Positions 17,977-26,600 of a stretch of DNA of 64,000 nt are shown here, piece after piece. The first letter of the stretch is position 1, and every line of letters begins with the position of its first letter. This DNA comes from Mitsuaria sp. 7. GTDB lineage: Bacteria > Pseudomonadota > Gammaproteobacteria > Burkholderiales > Burkholderiaceae_C. The stretch lies in contig NZ_CP011514.1 in the NCBI RefSeq assembly GCF_001653795.1, positions 310,001 through 374,000 of the forward strand. Reading direction: 5' to 3'. The translations under genes and the position numbers were made by a program. Below the pieces are notes generated by a model. The model was not told the DNA's origin. It searched no databases and worked only from the letters and a program-made list of their open reading frames with translations.

Positions 17977-18014
17977 GCGCAATGCGGTGTGGATGTCGAC
18001 GGCCGTACTGTGCC

Positions 18015-18725
18015 TCAGTCCTTGGGCCGCGCTGCGGTCTCGCCGCTGAGCTTCACGACCCCCTGCCTGGCCATCATCGTGAGCGCGCCGGTGAGGCGGG
18101 TATCGATCCATTCGGCATCGACGACGTTCGTCTTGAACAGGCCCCAGGTCGAGTCCATGCCCACGCCGCCCCAGATCTCGACCTGGCACTTCGGCTGCGG
18201 CATGTCGGGCCCCAGGTTCATCGTCTGCAGCGCGTAGGTCACGGCGCCGGCCTTCGGCGACAGCGGCTTCGGGCGCCACTTCTCGTACTTCGCGGGCACC
18301 ATCACCAGCGCCGGGCGGTTCGGCTCCAGCGTGCTGAAGTCGGGCTTCTCGCCCTGCGGTGTCGCCGGCAGCACGATGACGCGCCCGTCGAGCCCATTGG
18401 CGCTCAGCACCTTGGGCGCGCGCTCGACGAACAGACGATTGACCTCGTCGAGCTTCCATTCGTGCCAATGCTCATCGGGTTCCTGTGCGACCAGGCCCGG
18501 CCTCGTGAAGTCGGCGGTGACGAGGACCAGATCGATCGTCGTCAGGCCCTTGCCGCTGCCCGGGACATCGGATGCGGCGGAGGCCGCGCCGGCCACCACG
18601 CTGGCGGATTTGGGGCAGGTCTCGCGGATGCCGCCATCGGCGGCCAGGGCGGGCATCGCCGCCATCAGCGCGAGGCTGAGGATCGTCACACGGCGTGCGG
18701 GAATGAGGGGGAGCAACAGCGTCAT
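18015..18725 (-). CDS. uncharacterised secreted protein
   Basis: A 236-residue exported protein. The signal peptide spans about residues 1-27 (RRVTILSLALMAAMPALAAD). The mature part has one cysteine near the N-terminus (RETCPKSA) and one in the middle (QPKCQVEIWGG), with DSTWGLFKTNVVDAEWID near the C-terminus. No catalytic motif or known family is recognised. ATG 18725 is preferred over the long upstream frame because the signal begins there. It lies between the paralogous secreted pair and a lipoprotein gene, all on the minus strand, so this looks like a block of cell-envelope proteins of unknown role. Confidence 0.75.
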   Translation of the reverse strand: MTLLLPLIPARRVTILSLALMAAMPALAADGGIRETCPKSASVVAGAASAASDVPGSGKGLTTIDLVLVTADFTRPGLVAQEPDEHWHEWKLDEVNRLFVERAPKVLSANGLDGRVIVLPATPQGEKPDFSTLEPNRPALVMVPAKYEKWRPKPLSPKAGAVTYALQTMNLGPDMPQPKCQVEIWGGVGMDSTWGLFKTNVVDAEWIDTRLTGALTMMARQGVVKLSGETAARPKD

Positions 18726-18737
18726 GGGCGTGGGGGC

Positions 18738-18804
18738 GTCAGAAGAAACGGTCAGAAGAAAACGGTCGGAAGGCAAGCTGTCAGAAGGAAGACTGTCAGC
18801 GGAG
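18738..18804. repeat. imperfect short tandem repeats (GTCAGAAG-like)
   Basis: GTCAGAAGAAACG-like units begin at 18738, 18751, 18765, 18780 and 18795, spaced 13-15 bp, in the gap between two minus-strand genes and running into the stop of the upstream one. They may have arisen by slippage; no function is evident. Confidence 0.5.
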
Positions 18805-19395
18805 TTCGAGCGGCAGCCAGGTGGGACCGATCGCCTCACCCTTGGCATCACGCGGCGCCTGGCCATTCAGCGTGAAGAAGCCATCGCGCTCCAGCCCGCG
18901 CAGCAGGTCGGCGGCAAGCCGCTCGGCGCGTTTGTCGGCGTCATGCGGGCGAGGTCCGGTCATCAGCGGGTCGTAGCTGGCGGCGCTCGCCAGCTTGCCC
19001 AGCCACACCAGCTGGCGCGTCGCCGCGTCCCAGAGCACCGCTTCGTAGCGGATGAAGTGCATGCCGCCCTGCGTCTGCTCGAACTGGCGCGTCAGCACGA
19101 GCGCGTGGGTTGCGCCCCCCGTGGGCATCTCCGCCCACAGGGACTCCAGCGCCTTCGGACTGGCCAACGGTCGCGGCAGTTCGACGAAGCCGGTGGAGCC
19201 CAGGCCGTTGCGGCGCAAGGTCTCGACGAACTGATCGCGCGCGGGCAGGGTCAACGCGGGATCGCGACCGGACCAGACATAGACGCGCACGGTTTTCACC
19301 GCTTTCACATCCGAGGCGAGGCGTTGGGTCGGGGCTTGGGCGCAGGCCACCAGCGAGGCGGCAAACGCAGTCAGACAGAGTCGGCGTGAAAACAT
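18796..19395 (-). CDS. uncharacterised lipoprotein
   Basis: A 199-residue protein whose N-terminus (RRLCLTAFAASLVACAQ) has a lipobox LVAC, predicting a lipid-anchored periplasmic protein. The mature region has alternating strand-like segments (VRVYVWSGRD, THALVLTRQFEQTQGG, HFIRYEAVLWDAATRQLVWLGKL). These resemble small lipoproteins with a CsgG- or DUF4136-like sandwich fold, but I cannot assign a family. It is the first gene of the minus-strand run that includes the secreted paralogous pair. A short repeat region separates it from the next gene. Confidence 0.75.
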   Translation of the reverse strand: MFSRRLCLTAFAASLVACAQAPTQRLASDVKAVKTVRVYVWSGRDPALTLPARDQFVETLRRNGLGSTGFVELPRPLASPKALESLWAEMPTGGATHALVLTRQFEQTQGGMHFIRYEAVLWDAATRQLVWLGKLASAASYDPLMTGPRPHDADKRAERLAADLLRGLERDGFFTLNGQAPRDAKGEAIGPTWLPLELR

Positions 19396-19524
19396 GGCGC
19401 GCGAGTCTAGGGACCGTGCGACGCGCGCTCCGTGATGGATCGCTCGATTTGCGCGGACCCCCCGCGGCCGACCCCCTGATCGCGGGAGGTGGCGTTAACG
19501 CCGTCTCAATGCCGTATCAGGTGC

Positions 19525-20193
19525 TCAGCGCTTGAACCAGGACCAGAAGCCCGCCTTCTTGACTCTGTACTCGAACGGTTCTGAAGCCCGCACTTCCGCG
19601 CTCACTGCCAACTGCTCGATCATTTCATTCAGATGGCGTCTGACCTTGCTGAGCGGGTGATCCGGGAACGCGGCGTCGTACTGCTCGTCATCCGCGGCGT
19701 TGCGCATGAACGGCCCTTGGTGACCCGGGTCGTAGGGATCCTGTTCCCAACCGATGATCCTGCCGGTCTGCTCATCGACCTCGACCGGGCCCTGCTGCAT
19801 CGCCATCACCGTGGCCTCCCGCAAACCGGTCGTGCCAACTTCAAGGCTCTGAAGCTTGATGACATAGGACTGGTCCGCGAAGGGCAGCGTGACGCTGCCG
19901 ATGAACGCGAAGCCTTTCGGCTCCAGGCGCGCCTTGAAGACCGTGCGCACGGCTGGCAGTCCTGCCACCCGCGTGGGATCCACTTCCAGCATCGCCACCC
20001 CGTTGAGCTCCGTCATCGTCCGATAGAACGCACGAAGCGCGGCGGCGTCCGACATGTCGGCGGTGATGTCGGGGACGGCGGAGAAATGGTTGATGGAAAG
20101 ACGATCCCCGTCCGCATTCGCGAAAAGGGCGGCGGTGTCATTCGCGTCCTGGAAGACCCACTGCTCAGGGAATTGGAAGTGCTTCAGATTCAT
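19525..20193 (-). CDS. uncharacterised protein (possible DcrB/DUF1795-type or T6SS-related)
   Basis: A 222-residue cytoplasmic-looking protein without signal peptide, starting NLKHFQFPEQWVFQDANDT and ending with the basic, aromatic KAGFWSWFKR. A central region (DQSYVIKLQSLEVGTTGLREA) resembles the fold of small DcrB/DUF1795-like proteins, but the match is by pattern only. ATG 20193 is 4 bp after the stop of the upstream gene, so the two are probably co-transcribed. Nothing in the sequence gives a reaction. Confidence 0.65.
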   Translation of the reverse strand: MNLKHFQFPEQWVFQDANDTAALFANADGDRLSINHFSAVPDITADMSDAAALRAFYRTMTELNGVAMLEVDPTRVAGLPAVRTVFKARLEPKGFAFIGSVTLPFADQSYVIKLQSLEVGTTGLREATVMAMQQGPVEVDEQTGRIIGWEQDPYDPGHQGPFMRNAADDEQYDAAFPDHPLSKVRRHLNEMIEQLAVSAEVRASEPFEYRVKKAGFWSWFKR

Positions 20194-20197
20194 GACT

Positions 20198-20686
20198 TCA
20201 CTTGGACGGCACGCCGTAAACGACCTTCGTCACCGGCAAGCGTGATTTCACTTCGCGGATCCAGATCGCCCAGTCCGGGCCGTCGAGGTCTGCACGGACC
20301 TCGTACTCTTTCCCGGCCTCGGGCTCGAAGTCGATCGTGCCCTCCAGGGTCGGCGTCGGCTTGAGCATCGCGTCGATCGGCCTGGCAAACGCGTACTCGC
20401 AGCGCAAGGTGACCTTCTGGGGAACGGGATCGAGCTTCCGGTCGCTCAGGTAGAAGTAGAACTTGTTGCCCTTGCCGCTCGAGTTCCTTCTTGTGCGGTC
20501 GAGGGCATGGTCGATGCTCTTGCCATTGATCCGCGTGGCGACGCAGAACATGGCCTCGGATTCCTTCTCATTGATCCGGGTGATGTAGTCCTCGAGCACC
20601 GCCTTCTGACTCGCGTCGGCGGGCGTCTCCGCGAAGGTGGAGCACATCAGCAGCATCAAGGCCGCAGCGATGGATGGGCGTTTCAT
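20198..20686 (-). CDS. uncharacterised secreted protein
   Basis: A 162-residue exported protein with a signal peptide (KRPSIAAALMLLMCSTFAET). The mature part is rich in charged residues. It has two cysteines (AMFCVAT and TLRCEYAF) that could form a disulphide, and it ends in an immunoglobulin-like beta pattern (GKEYEVRADLDGPDWAIWI). No family recognised. It is followed after 4 bp by the 222-residue gene, suggesting joint expression. ATG 20686 begins the signal; the upstream extension is not signal-like. Confidence 0.7.
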   Translation of the reverse strand: MKRPSIAAALMLLMCSTFAETPADASQKAVLEDYITRINEKESEAMFCVATRINGKSIDHALDRTRRNSSGKGNKFYFYLSDRKLDPVPQKVTLRCEYAFARPIDAMLKPTPTLEGTIDFEPEAGKEYEVRADLDGPDWAIWIREVKSRLPVTKVVYGVPSK

Positions 20687-20736
20687 GGCAAGGCATTGGA
20701 GCACGCCTCGACGTTCATCCCGTTGCAGATCGGGCT

Positions 20737-21039
20737 TCACGATTGCGCGAGCTCTACACGCGCCCGCTGCCATTCAGTCCAAGCCTCGTCTGCATTGATG
20801 TCGGGATAACCGCGCTTCTCCGCCAGGGCGAGCGCCGCTGAGACGGGCAGCGCCATGCACACGCCGCTGTCGCGAATGGCGTTGACCTCGGCCTCGGTCA
20901 ATGGGGATCCCTTCTTCTGCTCTGCATTGAGAAGGAGGACCAGCAATGCCGGGATGAAGACCAGGAGCAGAGGCTCTTCCGACTCGGTCTTCGGCTCGGG
21001 GGCGGGCGGCGGTGATTTCTTCTTGAAGAGTCCGAACAT
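20737..21039 (-). CDS. small uncharacterised protein with N-terminal FGLFKKK motif
   Basis: A 100-residue protein that starts MFGLFKKKSPPPAPEPKTE, a basic amphipathic leader with proline linker seen on small membrane-associated proteins. It then has one hydrophobic stretch (LLLVFIPALLVLLL, residues about 24-37) that could be a membrane segment. The C-terminal helix region includes LTEAEVNAIRDSGVCMALP, a pattern found in DUF-type proteins of Proteobacteria. Function unknown. It lies between the secreted 162-residue gene and the exonuclease gene. Confidence 0.65.
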   Translation of the reverse strand: MFGLFKKKSPPPAPEPKTESEEPLLLVFIPALLVLLLNAEQKKGSPLTEAEVNAIRDSGVCMALPVSAALALAEKRGYPDINADEAWTEWQRARVELAQS

Positions 21040-21083
21040 GGCAGTGCGCTTGAATCGCCCCGGGGCGGGCAGCGCGGAGGGTA

Positions 21084-21908
21084 TCAAGCGGCGGCCTTGT
21101 TTGTCTTCTTCCTGCTCGGCCTGGATGCGACGAGCTCGGCCCACACCGGCGCATGGTCGCTCGGTCGTTCCTTCCCGCGTTCTTCACGGTCGACACCGGC
21201 GGCCGCCACCTTGAAAGCGGCGCTCACCAGGATGTGGTCGATCCTCAGCCCCGCATTGCGCTCCCACCGTTGGCGGCGGTAGTCCCAGAACGTGAACGGG
21301 GTGTCCTTCGGATGCGCCGCTTTCAGCGCATCGGTCCAGCCTTGTTCCAGGATCGCCGCGAAGGCCTCACGCGCTTCCGGCTGGAGCAGCGCGTTGTCTC
21401 TCCACGTGTCCGGCTTGTAGATGTCGGCGTCCGTGGGGACGACGTTCCAGTCGCCGAGGAGCACCGTGGGATGACCTGCTTTCCACAGGGCATCGGCGCG
21501 CTGACGCATCCGTTCGAACCATGCCAGCTTGTAGTCGAACTTGGGGCCGCGAAACGGGTTGCCGTTGGGCAGGTAGAGCGCCGCCACCAGCACGCCGTTG
21601 ATGGCGGCTTCGACGTAGCGGGCCTGCCGGTCCTTGGCGTCGCCGGGCAGCGCCCTCAGCACGGGCAGCGCCCTCAGCACGGGCAGCGGCGCGTGCCCGC
21701 GGGAGAGCAGGGCGACGCCGTTCCACGTCTTCTGGCCGACCACGAGGGACTCGTAGCCGGCCTCACGGAGGGCTTCGACGGGGAAGTCCTCCGTGGGCGT
21801 CTTCAGCTCCTGGAGCGCGACGACGTCGGGCCGCCGCTGCTCCAGCCAGTCGAGCAACTGATCCAGTCGCTTCAGAACGTTGTTGACGTTCCAGGTGGCG
21901 ACGATCAC
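21084..21908 (-). CDS. xthA: exodeoxyribonuclease III / AP endonuclease family (XthA)
   Basis: A 274-residue DNA repair nuclease of the EEP superfamily. The motifs are complete: ATWNVNNV at the start, ALQELK with the metal-binding Glu, LGDWNVVP, and RIDHILVS plus PSDHAPVWAEL at the end with the catalytic Asp-His pair. GTG 21908 is preferred: it gives the normal family start and AAGGGGGTGA precedes it. The segment PVLRALPVLRALPGD contains a direct duplication of six residues from an 18-bp tandem repeat. It lies just after dps on the same strand (22 bp), grouping DNA repair with DNA protection. Confidence 0.93.
   Translation of the reverse strand: MIVATWNVNNVLKRLDQLLDWLEQRRPDVVALQELKTPTEDFPVEALREAGYESLVVGQKTWNGVALLSRGHAPLPVLRALPVLRALPGDAKDRQARYVEAAINGVLVAALYLPNGNPFRGPKFDYKLAWFERMRQRADALWKAGHPTVLLGDWNVVPTDADIYKPDTWRDNALLQPEAREAFAAILEQGWTDALKAAHPKDTPFTFWDYRRQRWERNAGLRIDHILVSAAFKVAAAGVDREERGKERPSDHAPVWAELVASRPSRKKTNKAAA
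21651..21686. repeat. 18-bp perfect tandem duplication inside the xthA-like gene
   Basis: CGCCCTCAGCACGGGCAG is repeated twice in direct tandem, adding six residues (PVLRAL-type) in a surface loop of the nuclease without breaking the frame. Confidence 0.85.
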
Positions 21909-21930
21909 GGCGTCACCCCCTTGAGCGAAA

Positions 21931-22545
21931 TCAGATCGGCGAGGCCGCCACCAGATGCTCGGACAGGAACCACACCTGCAGCTCGTTGGTCCGCACGACA
22001 TCGCTGACCAGCAGGTCATCCGTGCCCGAATCGCCCGCGTCGCTGGCCTTCTCGGCCTGCTCACGCGCGTAGGTGAGGATCATGGTGTGCGCCTCGATGA
22101 GGCGGCTGAGCTGCACCGTCGCCGGCTCGCGGCCGCGGGGCGGGCGGGGGATGCGCGTCTCTTCCGCGATGTCCGCGGCCATCGCCAGCGACACGCCGCC
22201 GAGGATCTGGATGCGCTCGGCCAGCAGGTCGACCAGCTCGACCTGGGCTTCGAAATGCTTGTCGAAGAGCAGGTGCAGCTGGTTGAAGGTCGGTCCGACC
22301 ACCTGCCAGTGATGCTTCTTGTACATGTCGCGCAGCGTGATCGTGTCGGCCAGCACCTGGTTCAGCGAGGCCACGCTCTTCTTGACGACCGCCTCGGCCA
22401 TGCCGTGCGGCATCTTGATGATCTCGCCGAAGCGCTGCGTCTCCTGCGACTGGGTCTTCACGGACTTGTCGATCGACGGCGTCGTGGCGGCGTGGGCGGC
22501 GTCGACGCGGCCCGACTTCGTGGGGGACTTCTTCTTGGTGGCCAT
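21931..22545 (-). CDS. dps: Dps family DNA-protecting ferritin-like protein
   Basis: A 204-residue ferritin-like protein. The ferroxidase motif is intact: KKHHWQVVGPTFNQLHLLFDKHFEAQVELVDLLAERI, here with the His, Asp and Glu ligands of Dps dimers. The N-terminal 45 residues are lysine-rich (ATKKKSPTKSGR), typical of tails that bind DNA. It oxidises Fe(II) with hydrogen peroxide and compacts DNA in starvation or oxidative stress. ATG 22545 opens the lysine-rich tail; the longer frame upstream is out of family. The neighbouring TetR gene is on the same strand. Confidence 0.95.
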   Translation of the reverse strand: MATKKKSPTKSGRVDAAHAATTPSIDKSVKTQSQETQRFGEIIKMPHGMAEAVVKKSVASLNQVLADTITLRDMYKKHHWQVVGPTFNQLHLLFDKHFEAQVELVDLLAERIQILGGVSLAMAADIAEETRIPRPPRGREPATVQLSRLIEAHTMILTYAREQAEKASDAGDSGTDDLLVSDVVRTNELQVWFLSEHLVAASPI

Positions 22546-22628
22546 GCGGAACTCCAAAGAGGTAGGAAAGATCCCGCTCTGGAGGGCAAGCGCCGATCCC
22601 GCGCCTGCGTCGTGCGCGACGGCGATGT

Positions 22629-23300
22629 TCAGTCCGCTTCCCCCGCCCGGCTGAACAGCACCGCGTCCATCACCTTCATGTACGCCTTGGCCGTCTTCGC
22701 ATCCGTGGCGTGCACGCCCGTGGTCGCCTCGATATCTGGCCCCATCACCGACAGCGTGTTGGCGAGCGACACCATCGCGTAATACAGCAGCACCGGTTCC
22801 CCCTTCGGCAGGTCCCCGGCCTTCTGCGCCGCCTTGATCAGCGGCTTGGCCAGGTCGAAGTGCGGCCGCAGGAAGTGCTGCGCCAGCCACTCCTGCCGGT
22901 CCTCGCTGTGTGTGCCTTCGCGCCGCTGCATCATGAAGCGGTGCAGGTGCGGCTGGTCCAGCGTGAACTGGAAGTAGGCGATGAACTCCTGCCTCAGCTG
23001 CCCGATCGCCGTCGCCGGCTTCGCCTGCCGGATCAATCCTTCGCGTGCCCGGGCCAGTTCCTCGTAGACCAGCGTCGCCACGGCTTGCCACAGTACCTCT
23101 TTCGATTGAAAGTGGTATGTGATCAGCTGATGCGTCAACCCGCTCTGCTCCGCGATCGCACGCATGCTGGCGGCCTCGAAGCCGCGCTCGGCGAATTCCT
23201 TCAGCGCGGTCTTGAGGATCGTCTGCTTCGTGTCGGCCGAGCGCTGCTGCTCTCGCCGACGGGGAGTGGAAGTATCCGGAGTGCTCATGCCCGACATCAT
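22629..23300 (-). CDS. TetR/AcrR-family transcriptional regulator
   Basis: A 223-residue repressor-type regulator. The DNA-binding domain spans residues about 20-70 (ILKTALKEFAERGFEAASMRAIAEQSGLTHQLITYHF), and the rest is the helical ligand domain. Two consecutive ATGs (23300 and 23297) follow GAAGG; the second has better spacing, and a third ATG at 23288 is possible. A perfect inverted repeat lies 20 bp upstream and is a likely autoregulatory operator. The ligand is unknown. It lies 83 bp before dps on the same strand, and may instead control the divergent large lipoprotein gene. Confidence 0.9.
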   Translation of the reverse strand: MMSGMSTPDTSTPRRREQQRSADTKQTILKTALKEFAERGFEAASMRAIAEQSGLTHQLITYHFQSKEVLWQAVATLVYEELARAREGLIRQAKPATAIGQLRQEFIAYFQFTLDQPHLHRFMMQRREGTHSEDRQEWLAQHFLRPHFDLAKPLIKAAQKAGDLPKGEPVLLYYAMVSLANTLSVMGPDIEATTGVHATDAKTAKAYMKVMDAVLFSRAGEAD

Positions 23301-23320
23301 GCCTTCGTCACGCGCCGTTA

Positions 23321-23338
23321 CTACCTCGCTGGAGGTAG
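23321..23338. promoter_or_regulatory. candidate TetR operator (7-4-7 inverted repeat)
   Basis: CTACCTC-GCTG-GAGGTAG is a perfect 7-bp inverted repeat, 20 bp upstream of the TetR gene start and 298 bp before the divergent lipoprotein gene. Size and position fit an autoregulatory TetR operator. Confidence 0.6.
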
Positions 23339-23393
23339 CTTTCGAGCTTGAATTTCAGTTGCGTATCGCCCGTGTTGCCCGTCTTGGTGCGCT

Positions 23394-23405
23394 GGTATCG
23401 ATACC
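23394..23405. promoter_or_regulatory. 12-bp perfect palindrome, candidate operator
   Basis: GGTATCGATACC is a perfect palindrome with a central CG, the form used by LacI-family and some other regulators. It lies in the 335-bp divergent gap between the TetR gene and the large lipoprotein gene. The rest of this gap shows no further gene; the AT-richer stretch ACACATTAAAAC near 23450 could belong to the lipoprotein promoter. Confidence 0.4.
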
Positions 23406-23635
23406 GTTGCATCCCCCTCGACAGGGGCATCAATTCGACACACATTAAAACTTGCCGCCCGGCAAAACAAACGCGGACACTGCCGCCGCCTGCCCCTCTC
23501 TGGAGGGACAAGCAGCGAGCGACGCGTGCCGATGGGCGGTACGTGCGCCGGACCAAACCAGGTCCACATGAGAGCGGTCGCGGACACCACCCCCCGCGGC
23601 ACCGATCGCACCCACAGGCACGGGAGGGAACCACC

Positions 23636-26600
23636 ATGGAGTTCAAGCAACTCGGCATCTTGATGGGCAGGGCATTTGTCCCTGCCCTGCTGGGCAGCGC
23701 GCTGCTCGCCGCATGCGGCGGCGGCGGAGGCGGCCAGCAAGGCGGCGTCCAGATCGCATCGGACGACAGCGGCGGCAGCGCCGACAGCGCCGCACGCGCC
23801 AAGCGCATGGCCGGCGACAACGGCACCGAGACGGCGCTCACGCCCGTCTCCGCCACCGGCAGCTCGATGGAGCGCGGCGACCTGAGCGGCGCCAAGGCCA
23901 TCGACAAGGACGACAACAGCCGCTGGGGCTCCGCGTTCACCGACAACGAATGGCTGACGCTGGACTACGGCAGCAGCGTCACGATCTCGCGGGTCCGCAT
24001 CAACTGGGAAAACGCCCACGCGAAGAAGTACCTGCTGCAGACGTCCGAGGACAACAAGACCTGGACCACGATCAAGACGGTCGAGAACAGCCCCGGCGGC
24101 GTCGAGGACCTGAAGGGTCTGGGCGGCCAGGGCCGCTACCTGCGCGTGCAGGGCGTGACCCGCTCGACGGGCTACGGCTACTCGATCTTCGAGATCCAGG
24201 CCTTCACCGGCACGCCGGTCCCGCCGACCACCCCGACGGACCCGACCACGCCGACGAATCCCACCGATCCGACGACGCCGACCACGCCCACCAACCCGAC
24301 GACGCCCACGCAGCCGACGGACCCCGTCGGTGACACGAGCAAGCCGGGCGTGGCGATCAAGCCCGTGGCGACGATCTCGTCGGCCCCCGAGAACGACGGC
24401 CTGGCCGCGAAGAACTCGATCGACGGCAACCTGGCCACGCGCTGGGCTTCCAAGCCCGAAGACGGCGCCTGGATCCAGTACGACTTCGGCACGGCGCAGC
24501 CGCTGGGCTACATGAAGCTCGTGTGGGAGAACGCCTACGGCAAGGCCTACGAGATCCAGATCTCGGACGACGGCAAGACCTGGACGCGCCTGCGCAACCA
24601 GCCGGCCGGCAAGGGCGGCACCGAGGAGTACTTCAACCTCGGCGTGAAGACGCGCTTCGTCCGCATGCAGGGCGTGACCCGCGCGACGAACTACGGCTAC
24701 TCGCTGTTCGAGGTCGAGTTCAAGACCGTCGGCAGCGACAACAGCATCCCGACCACGACCACGACGCCGTTCTCCTTCCCGGCGAACGGCGCGGGCGCGA
24801 GTCCGCTGTTCAACCCGCAGGCGCCCATCGAGCAGATCCAGTTCTCGCTGCCGGACGGCACGCTGATCACCCGCTTCGGCCAACGCGGCGTCGGCCGTCA
24901 CGGTCGCGAGCGTGGCGAGGACTGGAACGAGATCGGCTTCGGACCCAACGACACCGTGGATGCCAACGGCAATCCGCAGGACAAGGGCCCGGGCAACTAC
25001 ATGAACTTCGTTGCGAACTACTTCAAGAATCGCACGTGGGGCGTGGAGTTCATCGACAACAGCCGCGTCGCGGGCGTCACCAAGCCGCGTCTGATCGTCA
25101 ACCAGTACTTCCCGCAGGCGCAGCGCGGCGGCGGTCATTCGTTCTTCCGCCGCATCGACGATCCGGGCGTCACCGGCTACGGCTGGATGTCGCCGGGGCA
25201 GCTGCTGGATCCGACGACCTACACGGACGGCTTCGTCGACAAGACCTCCTGCCCGGTGGTGCCCAAGCCGCCGCAGAACGGCCTGGCCAAGCCCGATTCG
25301 GGCTACAAGGGCATCATCGGCGCGAACGACGGCTGCTCCGTGGTGCTGGACAACATGCCGGGTCACACCGACCTGGCGCCCAACGGCAACGGCGTGCTGG
25401 TGCCCAACGGCGTCAACATCCCGGCGCGTCCGCTGCAGCTGGGCGAGGCGATCGAGTTCACGGGCTCGTTCTTCTCCAGCCGCGCCGCGATGGACGCGAT
25501 CGGCGACAAGGGCGACATCCGCTACTACACCAGCGAAGTCATCTACGTCATGGGGACCGGCCTGCGTCCGTGGTACGGCGTCCAGCCGCGCCTGAACAGC
25601 GTGCCGCTGCCGGATGCCGTCCTGTCGGGCGGTCTCGGCTCCGTGTCGTACAACTACTCGGACGAAGGCTGGCGCATGTTCCAGCAGCCGTTCAACAACA
25701 TCGGCATGCAGAACCTGCAGCGATTCGTTGAAGGCCGCCGCGCGGTGCACAGCAGCTTCGTGACGGGCGCGCACATCGAGCCCGGCAACGACGCGATGAC
25801 CTCGATCCAGAACCTGGCGGGCACCCGTTTCAACGCCACGGCCTGCGTGCAGTGCCACACCAACAACGGTCGCAGCCCTGCGCCGTTCACGGTGGACCAG
25901 CGTCTGGACAAGATGGCCTTCCACGTCGCGATCAAGGCGGCTGACGGTTCGATCCGTCCGGACCCGCGCTACGGCTCGGCGATCCAGATGAACTCGACCT
26001 CGCCCACCGGCGCGCCGCAGGACTGGGGCAACGCGGTGAAGGTCGCGGGCTTCGATGTCAGCAGCGTCACGCTGGCGGACGGCTCCAAGGTCGAGCTGCG
26101 CAAGCCGAAGTTCGCCTTCGACGGTCCCACCCCGCAACTGTGGTCGGCTCGCGCTGCGCTGCCGCTGCTGGGTGTCGGTCTGCTGGAAGCGGTGCCTGAA
26201 GCCGACATCCTGGCCCGTGCGCGCACGTCGCCGGACCAGGACGGCGTGGTGGGCAAGGCCAACTACACCTTCGATCCGGAAACCGGCGCCACGCGTCTGG
26301 GCCGCTTCGGCTGGAAGGCGTCCAAGGCCAGCATCCGTCACCAGGTGGCCAACGCGCTGCTGAACGACATGTCGGTGACCTCGCCGGTGTACCCGAACCG
26401 CAGCTGCACGACGGACCCGCAAGGGTGCCGCACGGCGCCGGCGCAGAAGGGCATCCAGGAAGCCGACCTGACCGCGCTGACGCAGTACATGCAGCTGCTG
26501 GCGGTGCCGGCCCAACGGAGCATCCCGAGCGGATTCCCGAAGGGTGTGATGCCGACGGACGAGCATCGCGTGGATGCGGTCCTGGTGGCCAACGGCCGCA

